From contig NZ_JAKCMV010000029.1 of NCBI RefSeq assembly GCF_021440515.1, forward strand, positions 1-64,000: DNA of 64,000 nucleotides, read 5' to 3'. Shown here piece after piece: positions 19,253 to 29,335 of the stretch; within the stretch, counting starts at the first letter, position 1; each line of letters begins with the position of its first letter. Under the pieces are notes generated by a model. It ran no database searches. It saw only the letters and a program-made list of their open reading frames with translations, and had not been told where the DNA came from. Origin of the DNA: Enterobacter asburiae. GTDB taxonomy: Bacteria; Pseudomonadota; Gammaproteobacteria; Enterobacterales; Enterobacteriaceae. The position numbers and the translations under genes were made by a program.

Positions 19253-20320
19253 TCCCGTCGTGGCCGCTATTGCCAGCAGCGGCCACAAGCTTCCCCAGAT
19301 AATGTCCAGACTCGCATCCTTCAGATAAATTTGCTTGGTGATATCCGTGAAGTGCCGAATCGGGTTTATCCACGTCAGGTTTTGCAGCCACACCGGCATG
19401 TTCTCAACCGGGGACACGTAACCCGAGAGCAAAATCGCCGGCATCATAAAGACGAACACCCCAATAAACGCCTGCTGCTGCGTTGAGCAGAGCGCCGAAA
19501 TCAGCAAACCAAAGCCCACCAGCGACAGCCCGTAAATCACCATCGTGAAGTAAAACAGCGCCAGCGATCCGGCAAACGGAATTTGATAGGCCCAGATCCC
19601 CACGCCGAGCACGATGCTGGCCTGGAAGGTGGCGACGATCAGCGCCGGAATGGCCTTGCCGACAAAAATCTGCCAGGTCGCCAGCGGCGAGACCAGCAGC
19701 TGATCCAGCGTCCCCTGTTCCCGCTCGCGGGCAACGGAGAGCGAGGTCACGATCATCACGCCGATGGTGGTGATCATGGCGATCAGCGACGGCACCACAA
19801 ACCACTTGTAGTCCAGATTCGGGTTATACCAGTTACGCACCACCAGCTTGCTGTTGTTGGGTTTGGTCTTCCCGGTCATCAGCTCCTGCTGATAATCCTT
19901 CACCACCTGTTGCAGATAGTTGGCGGCAATCTGGGCGCTGTTTGAGTTACGCCCGTCGAGGATGAGCTGCATCGGCGCGGTCTGGAAGGTGTCCAGATTG
20001 CGCGAGAAATCCGCCGGGAAGCGCACCAGCAAGAGCGCCTTTTGCGTGTCGATAGTCGGCTTGATCTCCTGCGGGCTTTTCAGCAGCAGAATATGGGTAA
20101 ACGCCTTCGCCCGGGCAAAACGCTGCGTCAGCTCGACGGAATGTTTGCCGTTATCTTCGTTATAGATGGCGATGGTGGCGTTTGTCACCTCCAGGGTGGC
20201 GGCAAACGGGAACAGCAACACCTGGATCAGCACCGGCAGCACCAGAATGGCGCGGGTTTGCGGCTCGCGCAGCAGGGATTGCAGCTCTTTGCGTATTAAC
20301 GTCCATAAACGGTGAAACAT
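19214..20320 (-). CDS. ybhR: ABC-2 type exporter permease YbhR
   Basis: 368 residues from the ATG at 20320 ([13 protein letters not shown]), the E. coli start and length; a longer frame runs back into the intergenic repeat and is rejected. It is an ABC-2 permease: one N-terminal helix, a large periplasmic loop (about 50-170), then five helices. With YbhS (permease), YbhF (ATPase) and YbhG (adaptor) it forms an exporter linked in E. coli to cefoperazone/chloramphenicol sensitivity and Na+/H+ transport. Separated from ybhS by a 97-nt gap that holds a REP pair. Confidence 0.95.
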   Translation of the reverse strand: MFHRLWTLIRKELQSLLREPQTRAILVLPVLIQVLLFPFAATLEVTNATIAIYNEDNGKHSVELTQRFARAKAFTHILLLKSPQEIKPTIDTQKALLLVRFPADFSRNLDTFQTAPMQLILDGRNSNSAQIAANYLQQVVKDYQQELMTGKTKPNNSKLVVRNWYNPNLDYKWFVVPSLIAMITTIGVMIVTSLSVAREREQGTLDQLLVSPLATWQIFVGKAIPALIVATFQASIVLGVGIWAYQIPFAGSLALFYFTMVIYGLSLVGFGLLISALCSTQQQAFIGVFVFMMPAILLSGYVSPVENMPVWLQNLTWINPIRHFTDITKQIYLKDASLDIIWGSLWPLLAIAATTGSVAYAMFRRNIA

Positions 20321-20334
20321 CGCGTCCTCCTCCA

Positions 20335-20400
20335 GTCGGGTGGCGCTTGCGCTTACCCGACCTACAAATCGTAGGCCCGGTAAGCGTAGCGCCACCGGGC
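20335..20400. repeat. REP/BIME pair inside the ybhGFSR operon
   Basis: Two REP palindromes in opposite orientation: 20335-20361 (GTCGGGTGGCGCT...ACCCGAC) and 20375-20400 (GCCCGGTAAGCG...CACCGGGC), joined by the inverted CCTACAAATCGTAGG. A typical enterobacterial BIME. It lies between ybhS and ybhR and may cause partial termination or stabilise the upstream mRNA. Confidence 0.85.
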
Positions 20401-20417
20401 GAAATATCTGCACGGTG

Positions 20418-21551
20418 TTAATCTAACCGCCGTTTGGTTTTCATCCACGTCAGCCCGATAAACATCACCGCCGACGCCAGCAAAAACAGAATGTTAATCA
20501 CCAGCACCACCGGGATATTCCCGGCGAGGAACAGGCTTTGCAGGGTGCTGACGAAATAGCGCGCCGGAATGATATAGGTCACCGCGCGGATCGCCGCAGG
20601 CATGCTGTCTATCTGGAAGATAAAGCCCGACAGCATAATCGACGGCAGGAAGGCGGCGTTCAGGGCCACCTGCGCGGCGTTAAACTGGTTGCGGGTGATG
20701 GTGGAGATCAGCAGCCCCATCCCCAGCGTGCTCAGTAAAAACAGGCTGGTGATCAGGAACAGCAGCACCAGCGAGCCGCGATAGGGCACGCCGAGAATAA
20801 ACACCGACACCAGCATACAGAGCAGCATCGCCAGCATCCCGAGGAAGTAATAGGGGATAAGCTTGCAGAGCAATAGCTCGACGCGCGTCACTTCGGTGGA
20901 GAGCAGCGCCTCCATGGTGCCGCGCTCCCACTCGCGGGCGATCACCAGCGAGGTGAGGATTGCGCCGATCACCGTCATGATGATGGTCACCGCCCCCGGA
21001 ATAATAAAGTGCTGGCTGATGGCGGCGGGGTTAAACCAGTAGCGGGTCTGCACGTCGATCAGCGGCTCAAACTGCTCGCCCCGGTCTTCCGCCCGCTGCA
21101 TCTGCCACAGCTGCCAGATGCCCTCGACGTAGCCCTGCACAAAGTTGGCGGTGTTGGGCTCGCTGCCGTCGGTGATCACCTGTATTGGGGCGTCGGTATT
21201 GTCCCGCGCCATGTTGGCGGCGAAATCCACCGGGATAACCACCAGTCCGCGAATTTGCCCGGCCTGCATCTTCTGGATTAGCTCCTGCCGGTTATCGCTG
21301 ATGGTGGCGTCAATGTAGGGCGAGCCGGTCATGGCGTGGGTAAAGTCCAGCGCCTCTTCGCTGCGCTGTTCCAGCAAAATCCCCACCCGCAGCTTGCTGG
21401 AGTCGAGGTTAATGCCGTAGCCGAAGATAAACAGCAGCAGCAGGGGGATCACCACCGCAATCAGCCAGCTGCTGGGGTCACGCACGATCTGGCGGGTTTC
21501 TTTAATGCACAGCGCGCGCACCCTGCGCCATGAAATTGCGCTATTGCTCAT
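20418..21551 (-). CDS. ybhS: ABC-2 type exporter permease YbhS
   Basis: 377 residues, equal to E. coli. Same ABC-2 layout as YbhR: an N-terminal helix at about 30-48, a periplasmic domain (about 50-175) and five C-terminal helices, with the [17 protein letters not shown] coupling segment after the second helix. It pairs with YbhR as a heterodimeric membrane domain. Its start lies inside ybhF (11-nt overlap). Confidence 0.95.
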   Translation of the reverse strand: MSNSAISWRRVRALCIKETRQIVRDPSSWLIAVVIPLLLLFIFGYGINLDSSKLRVGILLEQRSEEALDFTHAMTGSPYIDATISDNRQELIQKMQAGQIRGLVVIPVDFAANMARDNTDAPIQVITDGSEPNTANFVQGYVEGIWQLWQMQRAEDRGEQFEPLIDVQTRYWFNPAAISQHFIIPGAVTIIMTVIGAILTSLVIAREWERGTMEALLSTEVTRVELLLCKLIPYYFLGMLAMLLCMLVSVFILGVPYRGSLVLLFLITSLFLLSTLGMGLLISTITRNQFNAAQVALNAAFLPSIMLSGFIFQIDSMPAAIRAVTYIIPARYFVSTLQSLFLAGNIPVVLVINILFLLASAVMFIGLTWMKTKRRLD

Positions 21552-23280
21552 GGCTATGCTCCTTATCCCAGTCGTGGATCAGGGTGATAAACGCCTGCTC
21601 CATGGTCGGGTCCGGCTGTTCATCGTCGGCGGCCTGCGCTTTAAGATCGTCCGGCGTACCGTGGGCAATCAGCTTGCCGCGATAGACCAGCCCGATGCGG
21701 TCGCAGTATTCCGCCTCGTCCATAAAGTGGGTGGTGACCATCACCGTCACCCCTTTTTCCACCATGCTGTTGATGTGCAGCCAGAACTCGCGGCGGGTGA
21801 GGGGGTCAACGCCCGACGTCGGTTCATCAAGAAACAGGATGTCCGGCTCATGCATCAGCGAGCAGGCCAGCGCCAGGCGCTGCTTGAACCCGAGGGGCAG
21901 GTCGTCGGTGGCGTGAGAGGCGATGCTGGTCAGGCCGAACGCGTCGCTCATGCGGCTAATTTTCTCGTTCTGCGCCTTGCCGCGCAGGCCGTACACGCCG
22001 GAGAAAAAGCGCAGGTTCTGCTCTACCGTCAGGTTGCCGTAAAGGGAGAATTTCTGCGCCATATAGCCCAGATGCTGACGCGCCCTGCCGGAGCTGACCT
22101 TCAGATCCATATCCAGCACCAGCGCCTTGCCGGAGGTGGGCACCAGCAGGCCGCACATCATCTTAAAGGTGGTGGATTTCCCGGCGCCGTTCGGCCCGAG
22201 CAGGCCAAAAATTTCCCCGCGCTTTACGGCGAAATCCACGTTGTCGGTGGCGGCAAAATCGCCGAACTTTTTGGTCAGGGATTTGGCTTCAATCACCGTT
22301 TCGCCGGGCGTCCCTTCGACCGTGTGCAATATCGCCCCCAGCGGGGACTCGGAGGTGCCCGCCCCGCCCAGCAGATCGATAAAGGCATCTTCGAAGCGCG
22401 GGGCGGTTTCGTTTATTTCGATATCCGGCATCCCCGGCGCGCGGCGGACGTCGTCGGCGCTGGCCTCTTTTTTCAGGATCAGGCGCACCGAGCGCCCCTG
22501 AATCATCCCGTCGCTCACCTGCGGCAGTTTCAGCACCCGCTGAAGCAGCCTGCGGTTCGACTCCTGCGGGCTGTGCAGCAGGAAGCTGCGCCCGGCCATG
22601 CTTTGGGTGAGCTTTGTCGGCTCCCCCTGATAGAGCAGCTCGCCCTCGTTCATCAGCAGCACGTCGCGGCACTGCTCGGCTTCGTCGAGGTAGGACGTGC
22701 TCCAGAGGATCAGCATGCCGTCCCCGGCCAGCTCGTGAACCATCTGCCACAGCTCCCGGCGCGAGATAGGGTCAACGCCCACGCCCGGCTCGTCCAGCAG
22801 CAGCACCTTAGGCTCGCCCACCAGCGTACAGGCCAGCCCCAGCTTTTGCTTCATGCCGCCGGAAAGCTTCCCCGCCAGGCGATCGGTGAAAGGCCCGAGC
22901 GAGGTAAATTCCAGCAGCCGGGCAAAGGTCTTCTGCCGGGTTTCCCCGGTGACGCTGCGCAGGTCGGCGTACAGATTCAGGTTTTCCATCACCGTTAAAT
23001 CTTCGTACAGGCCAAACTTCTGCGGCATATAGCCGAGCATGGCGTGCAGGGCGCTGTCGTCTTTAATCGGATCCAGACCCAGCACCCGGGCGGCGCCTTC
23101 GTCCGGCTTGAGCAGCCCGGCGAGCATCCGCATCAGGGTGGTTTTGCCCGCGCCGTCCGGGCCGACCAGCCCGGTCACGTAGCCTTTCTGGATGGTGCAG
23201 TTCAGCGGGGCCACCGCGGGCTTATCCATCCCGGCAAAGCGTTTGACTAACCCGTCGAGCTCGATAACCGCATCATTCAT
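21541..23280 (-). CDS. ybhF: Tandem-domain ABC exporter ATPase YbhF
   Basis: 579 residues from the ATG at 23280 (MNDAVIEL), the E. coli start; a start 4 codons upstream is possible. Two ATPase domains in one chain: the first has Walker A GPDGAGKT (40-47), signature LSGGMKQ and Walker B VLLLDEP; the second has Walker A GPNGAGKS, a weaker signature LPLGFKQR, and ILFLDEP. It drives YbhRS. It overlaps ybhG by 8 nt and ybhS by 11 nt. Confidence 0.95.
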   Translation of the reverse strand: MNDAVIELDGLVKRFAGMDKPAVAPLNCTIQKGYVTGLVGPDGAGKTTLMRMLAGLLKPDEGAARVLGLDPIKDDSALHAMLGYMPQKFGLYEDLTVMENLNLYADLRSVTGETRQKTFARLLEFTSLGPFTDRLAGKLSGGMKQKLGLACTLVGEPKVLLLDEPGVGVDPISRRELWQMVHELAGDGMLILWSTSYLDEAEQCRDVLLMNEGELLYQGEPTKLTQSMAGRSFLLHSPQESNRRLLQRVLKLPQVSDGMIQGRSVRLILKKEASADDVRRAPGMPDIEINETAPRFEDAFIDLLGGAGTSESPLGAILHTVEGTPGETVIEAKSLTKKFGDFAATDNVDFAVKRGEIFGLLGPNGAGKSTTFKMMCGLLVPTSGKALVLDMDLKVSSGRARQHLGYMAQKFSLYGNLTVEQNLRFFSGVYGLRGKAQNEKISRMSDAFGLTSIASHATDDLPLGFKQRLALACSLMHEPDILFLDEPTSGVDPLTRREFWLHINSMVEKGVTVMVTTHFMDEAEYCDRIGLVYRGKLIAHGTPDDLKAQAADDEQPDPTMEQAFITLIHDWDKEHSHEQ

Positions 23281-24268
23281 GTTTTTCCCCATCGCTGAAG
23301 GTGACGGTGACCGGCATCCCCTGACGCAGCGCGTCGTCGGCGTCCGTCACGATAATGCGCAGGCGATAAACGAGGTCGGTGCGCAGATCCGGGGTTTCAA
23401 CGGTTTTCGGGGTGAACTCGGCGGTCGGGGAGACAAAGCCCACCCTGCCGTGATAGGGCTTGTCCGGGCGACCGTCGGTATAGAGCAGCAGCTCGCGGCC
23501 GGGCTGCACCTGGCTCAGATTCGGCTCGTCGATATAGGCGCGAACCCACACCGGACGCGTCAGCGAGAGCGTTAAGACGGTGCTGCCCGCGTTCAGCATG
23601 CTGCCCGGCTCCACGGCGCGGGTGAGGATGGTGCCGTCGGACGGCGCCACCAGCGTGGTGTCATGCAGATCTAACTGGGCCTGCGCCAGCTGCGCCTGAG
23701 CCTGCTCCAGGCTGGCTTTGGCCTGGGCGATATCCTGCGGACGATTACCGGTGTTGTACTGGCTTAATTTGTCCTGCGCCGATTTCAGCGTCGCCTGCGC
23801 CTGGTCCCGGGAGGAGCGCGCATTTTCCAGGTCGTTGGCGGAAATGGTGCGGCTTTTCCACAGCCCCTGCTGGCGGTTATAGAAGTTCTGCGCGTAGTCA
23901 AAGGCCGCTTTGGCCTGCTTAACGGCGGCGGCGGCCTGAGAAATCTCTTCATCACGATAGCCCGCCAGCATCAGGTCGTACTGCGCCTGAGCGACGGATA
24001 CGCCCGCTTTGGCCTGCATCAGGGCGTTCTCATACGGGGCTTTATCGAGCATTCCCAGCGTCTGCCCGGTTTTGATGGCGTCGCCTTCGTCAACGCTAAG
24101 GGACGCCAGCCGCCCGCCGACGCGGAAGCTCATATTAACGGTTCGAATATCAACGTTGCCGTAGAGCGTCAGGCCCTTGTCCTGATGGCTCTGATACCAC
24201 AGCCAGCCGCCGATCCCCGCAGCGAGTAACACAACAACCACCAGAACGATGGCGACAGGTTTTTTCAT
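23273..24268 (-). CDS. ybhG: HlyD-family periplasmic adaptor YbhG
   Basis: 331 residues (E. coli 332). An N-terminal signal anchor (about 5-24) is followed by a lipoyl half ([20 protein letters not shown]), a long alpha-hairpin rich in Ala/Gln coiled coil (about 80-200), the second lipoyl half and a beta-barrel. As a membrane-fusion protein it should link the YbhFSR exporter to an outer-membrane channel such as TolC. Its start overlaps the cecR stop by 4 nt. Confidence 0.95.
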   Translation of the reverse strand: MKKPVAIVLVVVVLLAAGIGGWLWYQSHQDKGLTLYGNVDIRTVNMSFRVGGRLASLSVDEGDAIKTGQTLGMLDKAPYENALMQAKAGVSVAQAQYDLMLAGYRDEEISQAAAAVKQAKAAFDYAQNFYNRQQGLWKSRTISANDLENARSSRDQAQATLKSAQDKLSQYNTGNRPQDIAQAKASLEQAQAQLAQAQLDLHDTTLVAPSDGTILTRAVEPGSMLNAGSTVLTLSLTRPVWVRAYIDEPNLSQVQPGRELLLYTDGRPDKPYHGRVGFVSPTAEFTPKTVETPDLRTDLVYRLRIIVTDADDALRQGMPVTVTFSDGEKHE

Positions 24269-24942
24269 GACTTCAGGCTCCTTTGCGTTAAGCCTTGCAG
24301 GATCAGGTCAAAGTGACAGGTGATGACCTGGCTAATTTGCGCGGCTTTATCCTCATCAAACTGTGTCCAGCCGGTGCGTAACAATATGGTTTCCCGCCCC
24401 AGGCGGAAGGCGAGCACTTCGCCGAGGAGGGCGTGGGTATGCAAAATGGTGGCGGTATCGTCCGCGTCGCGCCCGGTGTAGGCGGCAATCAGCCGGGTCA
24501 GATGGCTGTGCATCGGGGCGATCACCCGATCGTGTACCAGCTTATAGGCGGCGGAAGGCGAGAGCTGCTCGCGTGAGATAAACTTACTCAGGTTCAGCGT
24601 ATCGTCATGGGTCAGCACGCGGATCATGTTATGGCAGGCGTTGAGGATCAGCGTGCGAATGGCCTCACGGTCGACGGTGGGCTGGTCGAGCAGGGCGGTG
24701 GCCTCTTCAACCTGCGGGCGAAACTGGGTGCCGATAAAGTCGGCGATCCATTGAGCGCAGGCGAGGTACAGATCCTCTTTCGAGCCAAAGTAGTAGGTGA
24801 TGGCGGCAATGTTTTGCCCGGCCTGTGCGGCGATATCGCGGGTGGTGGCGTGCATACCGTACTCGCCAAACTGGGCCAGTGCGGCGGCGATGAGCTGGCT
24901 TTTCGCCTGTTCGCCTTTGGTGGTGGTCGGGGTCGTATTCAT
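24265..24942 (-). CDS. cecR: TetR-family regulator CecR
   Basis: 225 residues (E. coli CecR/YbiH 223). The N-terminal TetR helix-turn-helix spans about 14-60 ([35 protein letters not shown], cited by position), and the rest is an all-helical ligand domain with DUF1956-type features. In E. coli it represses the ybhGFSR operon and rhlE and affects cefoperazone/chloramphenicol sensitivity. Here it is the first gene of cecR-ybhGFSR and divergent from rhlE; a perfect palindrome lies 15 nt upstream. Confidence 0.94.
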   Translation of the reverse strand: MNTTPTTTKGEQAKSQLIAAALAQFGEYGMHATTRDIAAQAGQNIAAITYYFGSKEDLYLACAQWIADFIGTQFRPQVEEATALLDQPTVDREAIRTLILNACHNMIRVLTHDDTLNLSKFISREQLSPSAAYKLVHDRVIAPMHSHLTRLIAAYTGRDADDTATILHTHALLGEVLAFRLGRETILLRTGWTQFDEDKAAQISQVITCHFDLILQGLTQRSLKS

Positions 24943-24956
24943 CGCGTCGCTCAGAA

Positions 24957-24976
24957 TTAATCAATCGATTGATTAA
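24957..24976. promoter_or_regulatory. Likely CecR operator
   Basis: TTAATCAATCGATTGATTAA is a perfect 20-bp palindrome 14 nt upstream of the cecR start, in the cecR-rhlE divergent region. TetR regulators commonly bind such a site beside their own gene; the assignment to CecR is inferred from position. Confidence 0.75.
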
Positions 24977-25180
24977 CTTTATGCCCGGTTCACTCTTTTG
25001 TCCAGTCAGCTCCTTCAGCGAAACTATTTCGCTAAACCCGGCCGGAGGGATATTTTATGCGCCACGTCACAAAAGCTGCTACACTCCGCCCCTTCGCGAC
25101 ATTGTGGTTTTTGTCCTCTCAAATTCGTTATATCTCCCTGAAAACTACACCTGTGACGGTCGGGGCGGTTCGGAGTTTTT

Positions 25181-26563
25181 ATGTCTTTTGATTCCCTTGG
25201 CCTGAACCCGGAGATCCTGCGCGCAGTGGCGGAGCAGGGCTACCTTGAGCCAACCCCGATCCAGAAGCAGGCGATCCCTGCCGTCCTGGAAGGCCGTGAC
25301 CTGATGGCCAGCGCCCAGACGGGTACCGGTAAAACCGCAGGCTTTACCCTGCCGCTGCTGGAGCTGTTGGTAAAAAATCAGCCCCACGCCAAAGGCCGCC
25401 GTCCCGTACGTGCGCTGATCCTCACGCCAACCCGTGAACTGGCCGCCCAGATTGGTGAGAACGTGCGTGAGTACAGCCGCTATCTCAACATTCGCTCGCT
25501 GGTGGTGTTCGGTGGGGTGAGCATTAACCCGCAGATGATGAAGCTGCGCGGCGGCGTGGACGTGCTGGTGGCAACGCCGGGCCGCCTGCTGGATCTGGAA
25601 CATCAGAATGCGGTTAAGCTGGATCAGATTGAAATTCTGGTGCTGGACGAAGCCGACCGTATGCTGGATATGGGCTTTATTCATGACATCCGCCGCGTGC
25701 TGGCTAAGCTGCCGGCGCGTCGTCAGAACCTGCTCTTCTCCGCAACCTTCTCGGACGACATCAAAGCCCTTGCCGAGAAGCTGCTGCATAACCCGCTGGA
25801 AATCGAAGTGGCGCGTCGTAACACTGCCTCCGAGCAGGTGACGCAGCACGTGCATTTCGTGGATAAGAAACGCAAGCGCGAGCTGCTCTCCCAGATGATC
25901 GGTCAGGGCAACTGGCAGCAGGTGCTGGTCTTCACCCGCACCAAGCACGGCGCGAACCACCTGGCGGAACAGCTGAATAAAGACGGCATTCGCAGCGCGG
26001 CTATCCACGGTAACAAGAGCCAGGGGGCACGTACCCGCGCGCTGGCTGACTTTAAATCTGGCGACATTCGCGTGCTGGTGGCAACCGACATCGCCGCGCG
26101 CGGCCTGGATATCGAAGAGCTGCCGCACGTGGTGAACTACGAGCTGCCAAACGTGCCGGAAGATTACGTTCACCGTATCGGCCGTACCGGTCGTGCGGCG
26201 GCCACCGGTGAAGCCCTGTCGCTGGTCTGCGTAGATGAACACAAGCTGCTGCGCGATATCGAACGCCTGCTGAAAAAAGAGATCCCGCGTATCGAAACCC
26301 CGGGCTATGAAGTGGATCCGTCTATCAAGGCCGAGCCCATTCAAAACGGTCGTCAGGGCGGCGGTCGCGGGCAGGGCGGCGGCGGTCGCGGCCAGCAGCC
26401 GCGTCGTTCCGAAGGCGGCGCGCCGAAGTCATCCGGCAAACCTCCGCGTCGCGGCGGGGATGCCAAACCGGCGGGCGAAAACCCGTGGCGCAGCGGTGAA
26501 GCGAAGCCATCCGGCGAAGGGCAGCGTCGCGGTCGCCCGCGCAAACCGGCTAACCCGCAGTAA
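25181..26563 (+). CDS. rhlE: DEAD-box RNA helicase RhlE
   Basis: 460 residues (E. coli 454). An ATP-dependent RNA helicase involved in ribosome maturation. Helicase motifs in order: Q-motif [10 protein letters not shown], motif I AQTGTGKT (about 45-52), PTRELAAQ, motif II DEAD (VLDEADRM), SAT, then in the second domain [11 protein letters not shown] and HRIGRTGRA. The C-terminal tail from about 385 is a low-complexity Gly/Arg/Pro/Lys-rich RNA-binding extension with repeated GGGRGQ and KPSGE-like units; it differs most from E. coli. Confidence 0.97.
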   Translation: MSFDSLGLNPEILRAVAEQGYLEPTPIQKQAIPAVLEGRDLMASAQTGTGKTAGFTLPLLELLVKNQPHAKGRRPVRALILTPTRELAAQIGENVREYSRYLNIRSLVVFGGVSINPQMMKLRGGVDVLVATPGRLLDLEHQNAVKLDQIEILVLDEADRMLDMGFIHDIRRVLAKLPARRQNLLFSATFSDDIKALAEKLLHNPLEIEVARRNTASEQVTQHVHFVDKKRKRELLSQMIGQGNWQQVLVFTRTKHGANHLAEQLNKDGIRSAAIHGNKSQGARTRALADFKSGDIRVLVATDIAARGLDIEELPHVVNYELPNVPEDYVHRIGRTGRAAATGEALSLVCVDEHKLLRDIERLLKKEIPRIETPGYEVDPSIKAEPIQNGRQGGGRGQGGGGRGQQPRRSEGGAPKSSGKPPRRGGDAKPAGENPWRSGEAKPSGEGQRRGRPRKPANPQ

Positions 26564-26570
26564 TCTGGAA

Positions 26571-26600
26571 GCCCGGCCGTAAAGCCGGGCTTTTCTTTTT
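26571..26600 (+). terminator. Intrinsic terminator after rhlE
   Basis: Stem GCCCGGC / GCCGGGC (26571-26577, 26584-26590) with a 6-nt loop, followed by TTTTCTTTTT. It lies 8 nt after the rhlE stop and upstream of the dinG LexA box. Confidence 0.93.
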
Positions 26601-26626
26601 GCGACAAACCCAGGAAAGTGCCACAA

Positions 26627-26646
26627 TAGTGGCTGTTTATACAGTA
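26627..26646. promoter_or_regulatory. LexA (SOS) box of dinG
   Basis: TAGTGGCTGTTTATACAGTA: perfect right half (ATACAGTA) and weaker left half. Nearly identical to the known E. coli dinG box and 14 nt upstream of the start codon. Confidence 0.85.
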
Positions 26647-26660
26647 TTTCAGGTCTCTTC

Positions 26661-28838
26661 ATGGCTTTAACCGCTGCGCTCAAAGCGCAAATTGGCGCCT
26701 GGTATAAGGCGTTACAACAGCAGATCCCCGACTTTATCCCCCGAGCGCCCCAGCGGCAGATGATCGCTGACGTGGCAAAAACGCTCGCCGGGGACGACGG
26801 CCGGCATCTGGCGATTGAAGCCCCGACCGGCGTCGGGAAGACCCTCTCGTACTTAATTCCAGGCATCGCGATTGCCCGTGAAGAGCAAAAAACGCTGGTG
26901 GTCAGCACCGCCAACGTGGCGTTGCAGGATCAGATCTTCAGCAAAGACCTCCCCCTGCTGCGCAAAATTATCCCCGACCTGCGCTTTACCGCCGCGTTCG
27001 GGCGCGGGCGCTACGTTTGTCCGCGCAACCTGGCGGCGCTCGCCAGCAGCGAACCTAATCAGCAGGATCTGCTGGCGTTTCTGGACGATGAACTTACGCC
27101 GAACAACAAGGCCGAGCAGGAGCAGTGCGCGAAGCTGAAAGCCGATCTCGACGGCTATAAGTGGGACGGCCTGCGCGATCACACCAGCCAGGCGATTGGC
27201 GATGACCTGTGGCGCAGGCTCAGCACCGATAAAGCAAGCTGCCTGAACCGCAACTGCCACTACTATCGCGAATGCCCGTTCTTTGTCGCCCGCCGTGAAA
27301 TTCAGGAAGCGGAAGTGGTGGTGGCCAACCACGCGCTGGTGATGGCGGCGCTGGAAAGCGAAGCCGTGCTGCCGGAGCCGAAAAACCTGCTGCTGGTGCT
27401 CGACGAAGGCCACCATCTGCCGGACGTGGCGCGCGATGCGCTGGAGATGAGCGCAGAAATCACCGCGCCGTGGTTTCGCTTGCAGCTCGATCTGTTCTGC
27501 AAGCTGGTGGCGACCTGCATGGAGCAGTTCCGTCCGAAAACCACGCCGCCGCTGGCGGTGCCCGAACGCCTGAGCGAGCACTGCGAAGAGGTCTACGGCC
27601 TGATCGCCTCGCTCAATAACATTCTCAATCTCTATCTTCCCGCTACCCAGGAGGCGGAACACCGCTTCGCGATGGGCGAACTGCCGGACGAGGTGATGGA
27701 GATTTGCCAGCAGCTGGCGAAGCATCTGGAAAAGCTGCGCGGGCTGGCGGAGATGTTTTTAAACGATCTGAGCGAAAAAACCGGCACGCATGACGTGGTG
27801 CGTCTGCACCGCATATTGCTGCAAATGAACCGCGCGCTCGGCATGTTTGAAGCCCAGAGCAAGCTGTGGCGGCTGGCGTCGATGGCGCAGGCGTCGGGCG
27901 CGCCGGTCACTAAATGGGCCACCCGCGAGGTGCGGGAAGGGCAGGCGCATCTGTTCTTCCACTGCGTGGGTATTCGCGTGGCGGATCAGCTGGAAAAACT
28001 CATCTGGCGCAGCGTGCCCCACGTGGTGGTCACCTCCGCCACCCTGCGCTCCCTGAACAGCTTCTCCCGATTGCAGGAGATGAGCGGCCTGCGGGAAAAA
28101 GCGGGCGACCGCTTCGTGTCGCTGGACTCGCCGTTTAACCACTGCGAGCAGGGCAAGCTGGTGATTCCGCGCATGAAGTATGAACCGCTGATGGAAAACG
28201 AAGAAGACCACGTTGCCGAGATGGCGGCCTATTTCCGCGAACAGCTTGAGAGCAAAAAGTTTCCGGGCATGCTGGTGCTGTTTGCCAGCGGGCGCGCGAT
28301 GCAGCGTTTTCTGGAGCACGTCACCGACTTGCGCCTGCTGCTGCTGGTGCAGGGCGATCAGCCCCGTTACCGGCTGGTGGAAACGCACCGCAAGCGGATC
28401 GATAACGGCGAACGCAGCGTGCTGGTGGGGCTACAGTCGTTTGCGGAAGGCCTCGACCTGAAAGGGGGTTATCTGACGCAGGTGCATATCCATAAAATCG
28501 CCTTCCCGCCGATCGACAGCCCGGTGGTGATCACCGAAGGGGAGTGGCTAAAAAGCCTGAACCGCTATCCGTTCGAGGTGCAAAGCCTGCCTGCGGCGTC
28601 GTTTAACCTGATTCAGCAGGTGGGGCGCCTGATCCGTAGCCACGGCTGCTGGGGCGAAGTGGTCATCTACGACAAGCGGCTGCTCACCAAAAATTACGGC
28701 CAGCGACTGCTCAACGCGCTGCCGATATTCCCTATCGAACAGCCCGACGTACCCGAGGTAAAAAAACGCCCGGCGAAACAACCTGCCGGGCGTGGGAAAA
28801 GCATCCGTGCTAAGAGGCGCGGTCCTACTGGTAAGTGA
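26661..28838 (+). CDS. dinG: ATP-dependent DNA helicase DinG
   Basis: 725 residues (E. coli 716). An XPD-like superfamily 2, 5'-3' helicase that resolves R-loops and damaged DNA, SOS-induced. Walker A is EAPTGVGKT (about 52-60). The 4Fe-4S cluster cysteines are in YVCPRNL, CLNRNC and ECPFF; the DEGH box is LVLDEGHHL. Motif VI-type QQVGRLIRSHG is present near the C-terminus. The last ~25 residues differ from E. coli, and the coding sequence there contains the minus-strand fimbrial terminator stem. The final 14 nt overlap the convergent minor pilin gene. Confidence 0.97.
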   Translation: MALTAALKAQIGAWYKALQQQIPDFIPRAPQRQMIADVAKTLAGDDGRHLAIEAPTGVGKTLSYLIPGIAIAREEQKTLVVSTANVALQDQIFSKDLPLLRKIIPDLRFTAAFGRGRYVCPRNLAALASSEPNQQDLLAFLDDELTPNNKAEQEQCAKLKADLDGYKWDGLRDHTSQAIGDDLWRRLSTDKASCLNRNCHYYRECPFFVARREIQEAEVVVANHALVMAALESEAVLPEPKNLLLVLDEGHHLPDVARDALEMSAEITAPWFRLQLDLFCKLVATCMEQFRPKTTPPLAVPERLSEHCEEVYGLIASLNNILNLYLPATQEAEHRFAMGELPDEVMEICQQLAKHLEKLRGLAEMFLNDLSEKTGTHDVVRLHRILLQMNRALGMFEAQSKLWRLASMAQASGAPVTKWATREVREGQAHLFFHCVGIRVADQLEKLIWRSVPHVVVTSATLRSLNSFSRLQEMSGLREKAGDRFVSLDSPFNHCEQGKLVIPRMKYEPLMENEEDHVAEMAAYFREQLESKKFPGMLVLFASGRAMQRFLEHVTDLRLLLLVQGDQPRYRLVETHRKRIDNGERSVLVGLQSFAEGLDLKGGYLTQVHIHKIAFPPIDSPVVITEGEWLKSLNRYPFEVQSLPAASFNLIQQVGRLIRSHGCWGEVVIYDKRLLTKNYGQRLLNALPIFPIEQPDVPEVKKRPAKQPAGRGKSIRAKRRGPTGK
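28757..28792 (-). terminator. Intrinsic terminator of the fimbrial operon, inside dinG
   Basis: On the minus strand CGCCCGGC and GCCGGGCG (28785-28792 and 28767-28774) form an 8-bp stem with a 10-nt loop, followed by a T-run (the A-run at 28759-28766 on the plus strand). It lies 33 nt beyond the minor-pilin stop and entirely within the dinG coding sequence. Confidence 0.85.
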
Positions 28839-29334
28839 AGGTAGCCTGTACCACACTCGCGAAGCTCCCGGCGCTGACCGGCAAACTGGTGGTGTAATAG
28901 CGGGCCGAAAACGGGAAGTCTGCGGTGTGGGTGGTGCTGTCGATCACCGCATTAAAGCTGGACTGCGGCGCGAGGGTAATGCTGTCGGTGCGGTCTGCCA
29001 GCTCCAGCGCCAGCCCCTTCGAGGTGCCGGTGTTGACAAATTTGTTCGGGTGAATAGCGTCCGGCTGGCCGTTCACCGTGACGGTAGCCAGCATCAGGCT
29101 GGGCGGACAGTTCGATAATGTCAGGTCGAAATTCTTCCACGGGCCGGTATCGCCCACGGATTTAAACTCACTGGAAATGGCCTGTCCCAGACTCACCACC
29201 ATATTCCTGCTGGTGCTGTCCACCTGGCAGGTGGTGTCGTAAATGTTGCCGACCACGTTAAGCGTCACGTCGGTGGCGTGCGCACCGGAACAGGCGAGCA
29301 GGGCAATAGCGGGCAGAAGTCTGTTCAGCGTCAT
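28825..29334 (-). CDS. Minor fimbrial subunit (type-1-like pilin)
   Basis: 169 residues. It has a signal peptide (cleavage after about Ala20, GAHA-TDV), the pilin Ig-like fold with a cysteine pair (TTCQV and SNCPP), and the C-terminal beta-strand with penultimate tyrosine (ATFTYQ) that the chaperone and neighbouring subunits recognise. Size and features match FimF/FimG-like linker pilins. Last gene of the operon, one nt after the tip-adhesin stop. Its end overlaps dinG by 14 nt. Confidence 0.88.
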   Translation of the reverse strand: MTLNRLLPAIALLACSGAHATDVTLNVVGNIYDTTCQVDSTSRNMVVSLGQAISSEFKSVGDTGPWKNFDLTLSNCPPSLMLATVTVNGQPDAIHPNKFVNTGTSKGLALELADRTDSITLAPQSSFNAVIDSTTHTADFPFSARYYTTSLPVSAGSFASVVQATFTYQ

Positions 29335-29335
29335 C

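Noticed and set aside
21505-22998. Long plus-strand open frame (497 codons) opposite ybhF/ybhS
   Set aside because: It is antisense to two conserved ABC transporter genes, has no ribosome site or recognisable domain, and reflects third-position GC bias.
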